From: Alkalimonas sp.
Lineage (GTDB): Bacteria > Pseudomonadota > Gammaproteobacteria > Enterobacterales > Alteromonadaceae
Assembly (NCBI RefSeq): GCF_020831925.1
Contig: NZ_JAFIFQ010000037.1
Span: 1 to 33,528, forward strand
Direction of reading: 5' to 3'
DNA: 33,528 nucleotides
A model generated the notes under the pieces. It did not search any database. It saw nothing but the letters and a program-made list of their open reading frames with translations, and had not been told where the DNA came from. Made by a program: the position numbers and the translations under genes. Positions within the stretch are counted from its first letter, which is position 1. Each line of letters starts with the position of its first letter. This document shows positions 7,358 through 16,171 of the stretch, piece after piece.

Positions 7358-9473
7358 TTTCTGCCAGCAGTTGCTGCACATCAGCCCGCTTTAGTATTTT
7401 CTCGGCTGGCTCGGGTAAGCGGCGTTGCCAGTTGGGGTACTCGGTACTGGTGCCTGGTACATTGACCGGCGTGTCCACCAACACCAAATCTTCCAGCTGA
7501 AACGCCATCAGCTTGGCAGGCGTGGCCGCCACAAAGCGGTGGCTGTGACGGATCAAGGCAGCATAATCGCCCTCTGGCAAATCAAACTGCCGACGCAGGA
7601 TCTGCTTTTCATCCTCGCGCAACTGATGTAGCTGCTCAGCAACTTCAGCACTGGGGTACAGATCCAACCGGTGGCGTAGCGCTAAATCGTGCTCTTGCCA
7701 ATAACCCACCATGGTCGGCATATCGTGGGTAGTAACCGTCGCCATCGAGCGCTCCGGATAGGTCGCCTCGCTGTGCTGGTAGCTGCTGTGTTTTTGCTCC
7801 AGCAAAAACACCCGGTACGACAGCACCTGGTATTGCTCGAGCAAGCGGCTGATTTCCGCTGGCACTGTGCCCAGGTCTTCGCCTATCACCACACAATGAT
7901 TGCGCTGACTTTCCAGCGCCAGAATGGCGAATAAATCATCGGCCGGGAAACGCACGTAGGCGCCCTCAGTCGCACTTTTACCCACAGGGGTACACCAAAG
8001 CCGCAGCAAAGCCATCACATGATCGATACGCAAGGCACCGGCATGCTGCATATTGGCCTGCAACAAATCAATAAAGGGCTGGTAAGCCTTGGTTTTCAGG
8101 GTCGCCGGATTGTAGGGCGGTAAGCCCCAGTCCTGTCCTTTGGGCGCCATTATATCGGCTGGTGCGCCTACGCTAAGCTGCAAGAAATAGTTTTCCGGCT
8201 CAGCCCAGGTCTCAGCACTGCTGCGGTTGGTCCCCACCGCCAGGTCGCGGTACAGGCCTATCGCCATACCGGCTTGCAGGCAAGACTGCTGAGCTGCTGC
8301 CAACTGACGATAGGCCAGCCACTGCGCATACAGTTGCTGCTGAATGGCATCCTGGTGCTGCACGGCAAAAGCCTGCACCGCCGGGCTATGCGGCCACTGA
8401 TACTCGGCCGGAAATTGCTGCCAACTGGCCATCTGCCAGTCTTTAGCAAACATCTGCTGCTGCAGCACCTTGTACACCACCAGCTGATACAGACTATCGC
8501 CGCCGTCCTCAACAAAGCGCTGAAAGGCTTTGGCCCTGGGGGTACCGGCTTGCAGCTCCTGCTGCTGAAAATGCGCAAACATCAAACCGGTAATACGCTG
8601 CTTCAGCCGGCTGACCGTGGCGTAATCCACCGCCTCGGCTGCACGGCACTGCTGCAATTGCTGCAGAAAGTCACCGGATTGCACGGCTTGCTGCACGGCT
8701 TCAGCCTGGTACTCCGGCTCCAGCGTTAAATCGACATACAGACTGTTCAACCACAAGCGGCTGTTCGGGCTGTAGGGGCTGCAATCTTGCGGCAGTGCCG
8801 GATAGAGTGCATGCAAAGGGTTTAAGCCAATAAAATCGCAGCCGGCGGCAGCAAAGTCAGGCGCCAGCCGGATCAGATCGCCAAAGTCGCCAATACCCCA
8901 GTTGTGCTCGGTATTTAGCGCATACAGCTGAATAGCCGGGCCGGCGGTCTTACGAAACACCGCTTTATCCTGCAGCTGAAAGCAACGTGATGGTGTGATA
9001 ATCAGCCGCTGCGTCAATTGGTTTTGGCCAGCGGTTAACGTTAGCTGGTGGTAACCGGTTTCCAACTCCTGCGGAATCGTCAGGTGAAAGGCCAGCCAAG
9101 TGCCATCACTTAGCTCGGCTTGCTCGATGATATCGCCCTGATGCAGCTCCAGCTCACCTTGCAATTGCTGGCCATGTTCGGTATCCACCTGCCAACGCCA
9201 GTGGCTTTGTGCGTTTTGCTTAGGTTGCTGCAACCGAACCTGCAATGGCTGATGCTGCTGTGCCACCGTCACCGGCTGCAGATAATGGTGCCAGTGCTCG
9301 GTTTCTAACTGATGGATATGGGCGGCAATGCTTTGTTCGCTGCTTAAGTCATAGCCTATTGCCAGCAAAACCCCGGCAATAATATCCTGCGGGATGCTCT
9401 CAGGCTGGCCATGAGCATTGATGTAATGATCCTGAACTCCGGCCAGCTCGGCCAAACGTTGTTGTAATTCCAT
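7335..9473 (-). CDS. malQ: 4-alpha-glucanotransferase (amylomaltase)
   Basis: A 712-residue glycoside hydrolase family 77 enzyme that moves glucan segments between maltodextrins in the cytoplasm, releasing glucose. The length fits the long bacterial MalQ type, with an N-terminal extension (ELAGV...YINAHGQPESIP) before the catalytic barrel. The three catalytic carboxylates are visible: nucleophile Asp484 in LRIDHVM, acid/base Glu532 in GEDLGTVP, and Asp584 in TTHDMPTM. The start has an AGGTG ribosome site. It is divergent from a TonB-dependent receptor across a 407-base region with two LacI-type palindromes. This suggests joint control by maltodextrins. The glutamine content is strikingly high, as in several neighbouring genes. 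Confidence 0.96.
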   Translation of the reverse strand: MELQQRLAELAGVQDHYINAHGQPESIPQDIIAGVLLAIGYDLSSEQSIAAHIHQLETEHWHHYLQPVTVAQQHQPLQVRLQQPKQNAQSHWRWQVDTEHGQQLQGELELHQGDIIEQAELSDGTWLAFHLTIPQELETGYHQLTLTAGQNQLTQRLIITPSRCFQLQDKAVFRKTAGPAIQLYALNTEHNWGIGDFGDLIRLAPDFAAAGCDFIGLNPLHALYPALPQDCSPYSPNSRLWLNSLYVDLTLEPEYQAEAVQQAVQSGDFLQQLQQCRAAEAVDYATVSRLKQRITGLMFAHFQQQELQAGTPRAKAFQRFVEDGGDSLYQLVVYKVLQQQMFAKDWQMASWQQFPAEYQWPHSPAVQAFAVQHQDAIQQQLYAQWLAYRQLAAAQQSCLQAGMAIGLYRDLAVGTNRSSAETWAEPENYFLQLSVGAPADIMAPKGQDWGLPPYNPATLKTKAYQPFIDLLQANMQHAGALRIDHVMALLRLWCTPVGKSATEGAYVRFPADDLFAILALESQRNHCVVIGEDLGTVPAEISRLLEQYQVLSYRVFLLEQKHSSYQHSEATYPERSMATVTTHDMPTMVGYWQEHDLALRHRLDLYPSAEVAEQLHQLREDEKQILRRQFDLPEGDYAALIRHSHRFVAATPAKLMAFQLEDLVLVDTPVNVPGTSTEYPNWQRRLPEPAEKILKRADVQQLLAEIKAARGN

Positions 9474-9582
9474 AGTGCACCTGTTGCCGGAAAGCAGCTT
9501 GCTGGCAGCCAGCTCGCACGGCTGGCATCATCAAAATAAATCACTGAGCCAAGCATAAACAGGGCGGCTGCGGAAAGGAATG

Positions 9583-9602
9583 CACTGCATACGTATGCAG
9601 TG
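9583..9602. promoter_or_regulatory. LacI-family-type operator, malQ side
   Basis: Perfect 20-bp palindrome CACTGCATACGTATGCAGTG. It has a central CG and shares the core TGNATACGTATNCA with a second site 177 bp away. Even-length palindromes centred on CG are typical of LacI-family regulators, and malQ and TonB-receptor genes are classic targets of MalR/MalI-type members. No LacI-family gene lies in the window. Confidence 0.7.
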
Positions 9603-9760
9603 ACCAACAGGCAAAAAACCAGTAAAAACACCAACTTCCAGCCATGCCTTATGACTAAACAGGCAAAAAACCAACCAAATCAACGGTTAAATATCAAACA
9701 AGCGCACCAAATGGGGTCAATCTGACAAAAAACAGCCCCGCTTTTGTGCAGAAGTGCCAC

Positions 9761-9778
9761 TATGAATACGTATTCATA
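9761..9778. promoter_or_regulatory. LacI-family-type operator, TonB receptor side
   Basis: Perfect 18-bp palindrome TATGAATACGTATTCATA, with the same ATACGTAT core as the site at 9583-9602. It lies about 100 bases upstream of the receptor start codon, where it would overlap or adjoin the promoter. Confidence 0.7.
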
Positions 9779-9880
9779 TTGTTGTTGCACCCGAATAAGT
9801 TTAATAAATAGCAAGACGACAGGATTAGCTGCTGCTGAAAAAGCAGAAGCATATAAAAAACCAACACGGGGATAAAGGGC

Positions 9881-12649
9881 ATGAACAAGTTTAAACTCAG
9901 TCTGCTGACTATGGCGATGGCCACCGTCGGCATCAGCCATTTCGGTGCCTATGCGCTGGAAAGCGACACCGAAGCGGCAGCAGAAGAAGAGTCTGTAGAA
10001 GTAATTGCGGTGCGTGGTTTCCGCCGCAGCTTACAAGAATCTCAGAACCTTAAGATGTTTAACAGCTCCTTTGTCGAAGCGATTTCGGCTGAAGACATTG
10101 GCAAATTACCAGATTCCAGCATCGCTGAATCCCTGGCTCGGATGCCAGGTTTAGCTGCACAACGATTGGACGGCCGTGCCAGCCGAATCACCATCCGTGG
10201 CTTTGGTGAAAATGAAAGCGCCACCACTTTTAACGGTCGGGAACAAGTTTCAATTAGTGATAACCGTGGCGTAGAGTTTGATTTATACCCTTCTGAAATC
10301 ATGAGCCAGGTTGTGGTATATAAAACCCCTGATGCCCGCCTTGAAGCTGAAGGTATTGCTGGTGTTATTGATTTACGTACTGTGAGCCCTCTTAGCCGAG
10401 AGGAGCGTGTTATACAAGTAAACGGGCAGTATGAGCGTACTAGCTTTGGTAAGCTAAACCCAGACGGTAACAATGCAGGTATGCGCGGAACTTTTGCATA
10501 CATTGACCAATTTGCTGATAACACCCTTGGCATCGCAATTGCTGCAACCACGATGAAATCACCCAACCAAGAAAAACGTTGGAATGCCTGGGGCTATGAT
10601 GGAGCTCAACAATCTGTTGAATGGGGCGCTGGCATTGACGCCGGTGACTTTGAGTTAAGCAATGACTTCGTCATCCTTGGCGGTGCTAAGCCGTTTGCAC
10701 GCTCTTCGACGTTACGCCGTGATTCTATCCTGGCTGTGGTTGAGTATCTACCTAATGACCGCTTAAAGTTGACTGCCGACGCACTTTACGTCGACTTTTC
10801 AGATGAGAAAATACTGCGTGGCATTGAAGTCCCTGGTGTTTGGGCAGGTGGTAACACACTGATCCGCGAAGTAAGCGACGGTGTAGTTTCACAAGGAACC
10901 ATCACGAACCGGGCTGTCGTACGTAATGATTATGAAGTTCGCGACGCGACGCTAAAAGCCTTTGGTTTTAATGCCAATTACGACCTGACTGATTACATCA
11001 CGTTAGATTTTGATGTCAGCCGTTCTACCGTTAAGCGCCAAATCTGGAGCATGGAAAACTACTCAGGAACTGGCCGTGGTGATGGTGTTGGTGCAACCGA
11101 TACTATCGATTATGTACTTAACCCAAATGGTACCGGCGCAACGTTTTCTCCTACATTAAATTATGCGGACTGGAACCTCATGCTGCTAGGGGCCCCTTTA
11201 AGTTGGGGTAACGGTGTCACCATTCCTAGCGATGCACAAGATGGCTTTATCAATACACCCGAAATTGACGGTGACTTAACAACCTTACGTCTGGCTGCAA
11301 ACCATGCCTTGGATAATGCAGGCCCTATCAGCAGCCTTGACTATGGCGTATCTTACAAAGACCGTTCTAAAACCAAGCGCTCAGAAGGCTACTACTTAAC
11401 TTTAACCAGTTATCCCGGCGCCCTAGCGCCAGTGCCAGAACAATATCGACTTGGTTTTACCGATTTAAGTTTCTTGGGCTTCGGTAATATGATTGCCTAT
11501 GATTCACGTGGTTTAGTGCGTGATGGTTTTTATAATTTAACGCCTGAAAGCCTGAATGACCCAAGCCATTTAGCACGCTCCTGGACCGTCAATGAGCAGG
11601 TAACAGCTTTGTTTGCTCAAGCAAACCTGGATACCGAAGTTGCAGATTATGCTCTGACAGGTAATGTCGGTTTACGTTACGTGAAGACCAAGCAGGACTC
11701 ACAAGGTTTTGGTAATTTTGTCGTGGATGGTCGCGTACAGTCTGTTCCTACAGACATATCGCATGACTTCGGCATTCTGCTCCCCAGCCTGAATCTAAAA
11801 CTTGCATTGGATGACCAACAAAGTATTCGTTTTGGTGCAGCAAAAACCATGTCCCGCCCAAGACTGGATGATATGAATGCATCCATGAGCATTTCATACA
11901 ATCAAAATGCAACTTCCGAAGCCGCTTGGAGTGTAGGTGGTGGTAACCCAACGCTGGAGCCAAAAACAGCTGTTGGTTTGGATCTGGGGTATGAAAATTA
12001 CTTCCATCCGGAAGGTTACTTTGCCGTCACTGTCTTCCACAAAGAACTAAAAGACTGGATTTTTGGTGGTTCAACTCGCTTTGAGTTTGATGACATTACA
12101 GCCCCAGATGGCTCAGCTCCGGTAAATAAGCTGGCTGTTGCCAGTGGTCAGGTCAATGGTGGATCTGGCAGCTTGTCAGGCTTAGAACTGTCAGCTTCGA
12201 TCCCATTAAGTATCGTGCATTCAAGCCTGGAAGGTTTTGGTATTTTTGCTAGCCACACTAAAATCACCTCCGACATTCAAGATCCAGCTGGGAATGATTT
12301 CGAGCTGCCAGGTTTATCCGATAAAATTCAGACGTTTACATTTTATTATGATAAGGAAGGCTTCTCAGCGCGGGTTTCAATGCGCAAGCGCTCTGACTTT
12401 AAGGGTGATATCTACAATATCGGCTTTAATACGGCGCAAGTAGATATTGATGGTGAAACCATTTGGGATGCCCAAATCGGTTATGACTTTGGTGCAGCAG
12501 GCTTTACCAAACTGGATGGTTTAAGCGTATTCCTGCAAGGCCAGAATCTGAGCAACCAACCATTTACTACCCGCCATGGCAGCGGTGCTGTGCGTGACTT
12601 CCAAGACTACGGCAGAACCTACTTACTAGGTTTCTCCTATCAGTTCTAA
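9881..12649 (+). CDS. TonB-dependent receptor, probably for maltodextrins or related sugars
   Basis: A 922-residue outer-membrane transporter energised by TonB. It has a signal peptide (cleavage near GAYA, about residue 25), an acidic linker, and a TonB-box-like VEVIAVRG at residues ~39-46. A plug domain follows (SAEDIGKLPDSSIAESLARMPG and RITIRGFGENES), then a beta-barrel ending in YLLGFSYQF with the terminal Phe needed for outer-membrane assembly. The plug resembles the large receptor class common in Xanthomonas, Caulobacter and Alteromonadales, many of which import sugars. The neighbours are malQ and a halogenase-like gene, an arrangement I associate with carbohydrate loci such as that of Caulobacter MalA. 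The sugar substrate is therefore inferred from context. The gene is visibly more AT-rich than its left-hand neighbours. Confidence 0.9.
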   Translation: MNKFKLSLLTMAMATVGISHFGAYALESDTEAAAEEESVEVIAVRGFRRSLQESQNLKMFNSSFVEAISAEDIGKLPDSSIAESLARMPGLAAQRLDGRASRITIRGFGENESATTFNGREQVSISDNRGVEFDLYPSEIMSQVVVYKTPDARLEAEGIAGVIDLRTVSPLSREERVIQVNGQYERTSFGKLNPDGNNAGMRGTFAYIDQFADNTLGIAIAATTMKSPNQEKRWNAWGYDGAQQSVEWGAGIDAGDFELSNDFVILGGAKPFARSSTLRRDSILAVVEYLPNDRLKLTADALYVDFSDEKILRGIEVPGVWAGGNTLIREVSDGVVSQGTITNRAVVRNDYEVRDATLKAFGFNANYDLTDYITLDFDVSRSTVKRQIWSMENYSGTGRGDGVGATDTIDYVLNPNGTGATFSPTLNYADWNLMLLGAPLSWGNGVTIPSDAQDGFINTPEIDGDLTTLRLAANHALDNAGPISSLDYGVSYKDRSKTKRSEGYYLTLTSYPGALAPVPEQYRLGFTDLSFLGFGNMIAYDSRGLVRDGFYNLTPESLNDPSHLARSWTVNEQVTALFAQANLDTEVADYALTGNVGLRYVKTKQDSQGFGNFVVDGRVQSVPTDISHDFGILLPSLNLKLALDDQQSIRFGAAKTMSRPRLDDMNASMSISYNQNATSEAAWSVGGGNPTLEPKTAVGLDLGYENYFHPEGYFAVTVFHKELKDWIFGGSTRFEFDDITAPDGSAPVNKLAVASGQVNGGSGSLSGLELSASIPLSIVHSSLEGFGIFASHTKITSDIQDPAGNDFELPGLSDKIQTFTFYYDKEGFSARVSMRKRSDFKGDIYNIGFNTAQVDIDGETIWDAQIGYDFGAAGFTKLDGLSVFLQGQNLSNQPFTTRHGSGAVRDFQDYGRTYLLGFSYQF

Positions 12650-12671
12650 GGTGAAGTTACTGGTGTAATCT

Positions 12672-12708
12672 AAGCCCCTAAGATAGGCTTTATCTTAGGG
12701 GCTTTTTT
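12672..12708 (+). terminator. Intrinsic terminator between the TonB receptor and the halogenase-like gene
   Basis: A 14-bp perfect stem (12672-12685 with 12691-12704, AAGCCCC...GGGGCTT), 5-base loop, then T6. It ends only 12 bases before the next start codon, leaving no room for a separate promoter between the two genes. Confidence 0.92.
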
Positions 12709-12720
12709 ATGGTGTAAAAC

Positions 12721-14223
12721 ATGAATGAACAACAAGCAGTAAAAGAGGTTGTGATTGTCGGTGGCGGGACTGCTGGCTGGATTAGTGCGGCACTACTGGT
12801 CAAGATGCTTGGGAAGTCCATCAAGATCACACTGATTGAATCGGAAGAAATTGGCATCGTTGGTGTCGGTGAAGCAACCATTCCACCAGTGATCCACTTT
12901 AATGAAGGTCTTGGCATTAATGAGGCCGAGTTTCTAAAAGAAACTCACGGCAGCATCAAGCTGGGAATTCAATTTGAAAATTGGGGGCAGCAAGGTGACA
13001 GCTACATGCATGCTTTCGGAAATTTTGGCAAAGACTACCCATTCTGCACCTTCCATCACTTCTGGTTAAAAGCTAAAGAACAAGGGCTTAGCGATAATAT
13101 TTGGGATTATTCGTTTAACTATCAGGCAGCAAAACTAAACCACTTTACCAAACTGGACACAATCCCTAATGTTAATTTGCAAGGGTTAGTCTATGCCTAC
13201 CATTTTGATGCCTCTTTATACGCCAGTTTCTTACGACGGCTTTGTGAGAAAATGGGGGTGAAGCGTATTGAAGGACGGATTGCACAGGTTGAAACGGATC
13301 CACAAACCGGCAATATAAGTATGCTGAAACTGCAGAATGATCGTGAAATCACAGGGGATCTGTTCATCGACTGCAGTGGCATGCATGCGCTGTTGATCGA
13401 GAAAACGCTCAATACAGGCTATGAAGACTGGAGCCACTGGCTTCCCTGTGATCGCGCCTGGGCAGTACCAACCGAAAGGGTTGATCCGATTACTCCTTAT
13501 ACCCGCTCAATCGCGCATCAGGCTGGTTGGCAGTGGCGAATTCCTTTACAACATCGTACCGGTAACGGTCTGGTTTTCTCCAGTAAATATTGGTCGGAGG
13601 AAGATGCTAAGGCGCACTTACTAGCAAACTTGGATGCGCCAACGTTGGCAGAACCCAGACTCATTAAATTCCGAACTGGCCGTCGTTTAAAGCAATGGAA
13701 TCGTAATGTCGTCAGCATTGGGTTGTCGAGCGGATTTCTTGAGCCACTGGAGTCTACCAGCATCCACCTGATTCAGTCAGGTATCATTCGACTGGTAAAA
13801 AACTTCCCGCATCAAGGGATCAAACCCGAAGAAGTCGCTGAGTTTAATCGTCAGTCACAGATTGAATTTGAGCATATTCGGGATTTTATTATCTTGCATT
13901 ATAAACTAACACAAAGAACTGACAGCAAGTTCTGGCGAGACTGTCAGCAGATGGATATTCCTGAGCGTTTAGCGAAAAAAATGGATTTGTTCAAAGCAAC
14001 GGGTAAAGTTTATCGTGAGCAGGATGAGTTGTTTTCACCCATCGCCTGGATCCAGGTGATGCTGGGGCAAGGACTTTCACCAGAGGACTTTCATCCTATT
14101 GTAAATGCACTAACTCCAGAACAGCTGCAAGAGCTACTTAGCTACCTGAAAACTATTTTTGTCGAAACGGCGAAGAAACTGCCTGAACATAATGAGTTCT
14201 TGGAAAACTTTTGTGGTCATTGA
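12721..14223 (+). CDS. Flavin-dependent tryptophan halogenase family protein
   Basis: A 500-residue protein with the family's signatures: the FAD-binding GGGTAGW (residues 14-20), the GVGEATIPP motif (48-56), a lysine in GSIKLGIQFENW at residue 80 that matches the catalytic lysine (Lys79 in PrnA), WQWRIP (270-275) fitting the WxWxIP motif, and LEPLESTS with a glutamate at 344. The catalytic residues seem intact, so it may be a true halogenase, but many relatives beside TonB receptors are of unknown substrate and may not act on tryptophan. The ribosome site (GGTG, six bases upstream) is weak. A strong terminator lies between this gene and the receptor, so expression probably depends on read-through. 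Codon use is AT-rich, like the receptor, suggesting the pair moved together. Confidence 0.88.
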   Translation: MNEQQAVKEVVIVGGGTAGWISAALLVKMLGKSIKITLIESEEIGIVGVGEATIPPVIHFNEGLGINEAEFLKETHGSIKLGIQFENWGQQGDSYMHAFGNFGKDYPFCTFHHFWLKAKEQGLSDNIWDYSFNYQAAKLNHFTKLDTIPNVNLQGLVYAYHFDASLYASFLRRLCEKMGVKRIEGRIAQVETDPQTGNISMLKLQNDREITGDLFIDCSGMHALLIEKTLNTGYEDWSHWLPCDRAWAVPTERVDPITPYTRSIAHQAGWQWRIPLQHRTGNGLVFSSKYWSEEDAKAHLLANLDAPTLAEPRLIKFRTGRRLKQWNRNVVSIGLSSGFLEPLESTSIHLIQSGIIRLVKNFPHQGIKPEEVAEFNRQSQIEFEHIRDFIILHYKLTQRTDSKFWRDCQQMDIPERLAKKMDLFKATGKVYREQDELFSPIAWIQVMLGQGLSPEDFHPIVNALTPEQLQELLSYLKTIFVETAKKLPEHNEFLENFCGH

Positions 14224-14427
14224 TCCCGCAAGAATTTCTGCACTCTATTCGCCATGAGCGACTCAAGCCGGGCGGTTTCACGCTACTAGGAAGCCGCTTG
14301 TCGCTTATAACCGATTGCACCAAAACAAAACAAAAGTTATGATACTCGAATTACAAATTTAACATTAACAGGTACTGCTTCACACCCCAAGGACGAGGTG
14401 GTGCCATGGCATAGTTAAGGAGATAGG

Positions 14428-16137
14428 ATGCGTACCCTTATCATCGCCGCTGCTTTGTTGGCAGCAGCACTTTTTGCTTACATCAAGTTAACCTCCAACG
14501 GCGTTGAGCGGGCGTCGGAGCAGCTTAGCTACATTCCGGCCGACACGGCCATGCTCACTGTACAGCTGGAGCCCTTTGATCTGGTACGCTACCTGAAGCA
14601 GGTACAGCTGTATCCACAGGACACTCAGCAAACCCTGGATGTGTTGACGTCTATGCTCAGCATCTCGGGCTCTAACAGCGGCCACTTTCTGGCGGCCTTG
14701 CTTGAGCAATACCTACATCTGATGGAACAGCCGGAGCAACTGACAGAGCTAACCGGTCTTCGGCAAGAATTTCGCAGCTTATTCTATCTGGTTGGTTTAT
14801 CCCCGGTCAGCCGCTTTGAATTAACCAATGAGCAGGCGTTCTGGCGATTTTTTGACCGCATCGAACAGCAAAGTCAACTCTGGCATCAGGCCGAGGAGCT
14901 GGATGGCATCGCCTACCGCCGTTATGCGCTGTTTCCATTCAATGGCCATAGCCTGGACCTGTTGGTCACAGTGCAGAATGGTTGGGGTACGGTGGTGCTG
15001 ACGTCCAATGGCTTTGACGCCGCTCACCATGCCGAAGCTCTGGCGATTCGCAAGCCTACTGATGTAATGAACTGGCACAGAGCGATCACCCCACTGGCCA
15101 AGCGCTACCAACTAAATGAAGCCAGCTTTGGCATGCTGAGCAGTGCCGAGCTACTCAAAGCCATCACCAGTAACAACCAGAATCGCTTAGCCCGCGATCT
15201 GCATGCCCTGCTTGGCGATGACCTTAGCACCATCATGACAGACTGGCACACAACAGCCTGTCAGGCGGATACCGCCACCATCGCCGCCAACTGGCCTGGC
15301 ATTTATTTTGATAATCAGCTCAATAAGCAGCCAATGAGCAGCCGTATGCTGATTGCCAGCAGCGACAAAACCGCCATGGCGTCATTAGACAAACTGCGAG
15401 GCTTTATTGCACCGCACGTACAGCAACCAACCAACAACAGCCTGTTGCACCTTGGGCTGGGCTTGAATATTGGCCAGCTGCTTCCTGCCGTTGGTGAACT
15501 ATGGGCCGCCACCAGCAACGCCAGCTTCCAGTGCGCTCCGCTGGTTGAGCTGCAAACCACCATGAAGGCCAGCAACCCTCTGGCGGCACTTGCTATGGCT
15601 GGGATGGCAGGCTCAGTGAAAGGCGCTTCCTTTACCGTCAACGACGTTCGGATGGATCCGGCTACCGGTATGCCTGCTGTGGTCGATGCCGTGTTCAGCC
15701 TGTCGGCTGACAATGCCCACAGCCTGCTGCAAAGTCTGCTGATGTTTTATCCACCGCTGGCCGATATTCCTTTCCCGCAGCTCGGCGAAGAATTAGAGCT
15801 GAATGAACTCTTTCCAATGGCCGCTCAATTTGGCATGGCACCCAAACTGATGCTGACCCAGGATCACGCGCTGATTTATCAGGGAGAGCAAGCCAGCAGC
15901 CAGGCCAAAGCTCTGGCAGGCACCGCGCTTAGTCAAAATGGCTTGCTGCACTTTGGCATGAACTACGCCCGTTTCTTTACCGCCATGGCTGACAGCATGG
16001 CCGCCACGGGCGCTGAATTACCGCCCGAGTTTGAAGCCATGAAAGACACCCCCTTCCAACTGGATCTGAGTTTGGACATCGAAGCACAAGGCATTGCGAT
16101 TGAAAGCCGGATGCATCTGGATACCAAAGCCGATTAA
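14428..16137 (+). CDS. Hypothetical membrane-anchored protein, DUF3352-like in style
   Basis: A 569-residue protein with an N-terminal hydrophobic anchor (about residues 3-19) and a large soluble part expected in the periplasm. The stretch LSYIPADTAMLTVQLEP after the anchor resembles the opening of DUF3352-type proteins, which begin with a 'PADT' segment, but I cannot confirm membership. The body has repeated alpha/beta stretches (LLHLGLGLNIGQLLP near 340; LLHFGMNYARFF near 512) and two isolated cysteines (about 275 and 370). The start has an excellent AAGGAG ribosome site seven bases upstream. It is flanked by a 204-base leader region and a terminator, so it is probably a lone gene. No function is claimed. 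Confidence 0.8.
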   Translation: MRTLIIAAALLAAALFAYIKLTSNGVERASEQLSYIPADTAMLTVQLEPFDLVRYLKQVQLYPQDTQQTLDVLTSMLSISGSNSGHFLAALLEQYLHLMEQPEQLTELTGLRQEFRSLFYLVGLSPVSRFELTNEQAFWRFFDRIEQQSQLWHQAEELDGIAYRRYALFPFNGHSLDLLVTVQNGWGTVVLTSNGFDAAHHAEALAIRKPTDVMNWHRAITPLAKRYQLNEASFGMLSSAELLKAITSNNQNRLARDLHALLGDDLSTIMTDWHTTACQADTATIAANWPGIYFDNQLNKQPMSSRMLIASSDKTAMASLDKLRGFIAPHVQQPTNNSLLHLGLGLNIGQLLPAVGELWAATSNASFQCAPLVELQTTMKASNPLAALAMAGMAGSVKGASFTVNDVRMDPATGMPAVVDAVFSLSADNAHSLLQSLLMFYPPLADIPFPQLGEELELNELFPMAAQFGMAPKLMLTQDHALIYQGEQASSQAKALAGTALSQNGLLHFGMNYARFFTAMADSMAATGAELPPEFEAMKDTPFQLDLSLDIEAQGIAIESRMHLDTKAD

Positions 16138-16143
16138 ACATTT

Positions 16144-16171
16144 CAGCCCGGCTTAGCCGGGCTGTTGTTTT
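16144..16171 (+). terminator. Intrinsic terminator between convergent genes
   Basis: A 9-bp GC-rich stem CAGCCCGGC / GCCGGGCTG (16144-16152 with 16156-16164), a 3-base TTA loop, then TTGTTTT. It serves the plus-strand gene. The loop is also the stop codon (TAA on the minus strand) of the convergent ABC-F gene. Confidence 0.8.

Larger units (their letters stand above)
9474..9880. other. Divergent regulatory region between malQ and the TonB receptor
   Basis: This 407-base stretch has no credible gene. It holds two perfect palindromes (9583-9602 and 9761-9778), one nearer each divergent gene. It also has a 15-base direct repeat, ACAGGCAAAAAACCA, at 9607-9621 and 9659-9673, just downstream of the first palindrome. 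I could not assign -35/-10 boxes with confidence for either gene. Confidence 0.7.

Noticed and set aside
14380-14410. A possible riboswitch-like hairpin around CACCCC...GGTGGTG before the 569-residue gene
   Set aside because: Stem is short and imperfect and matches no riboswitch consensus I know.
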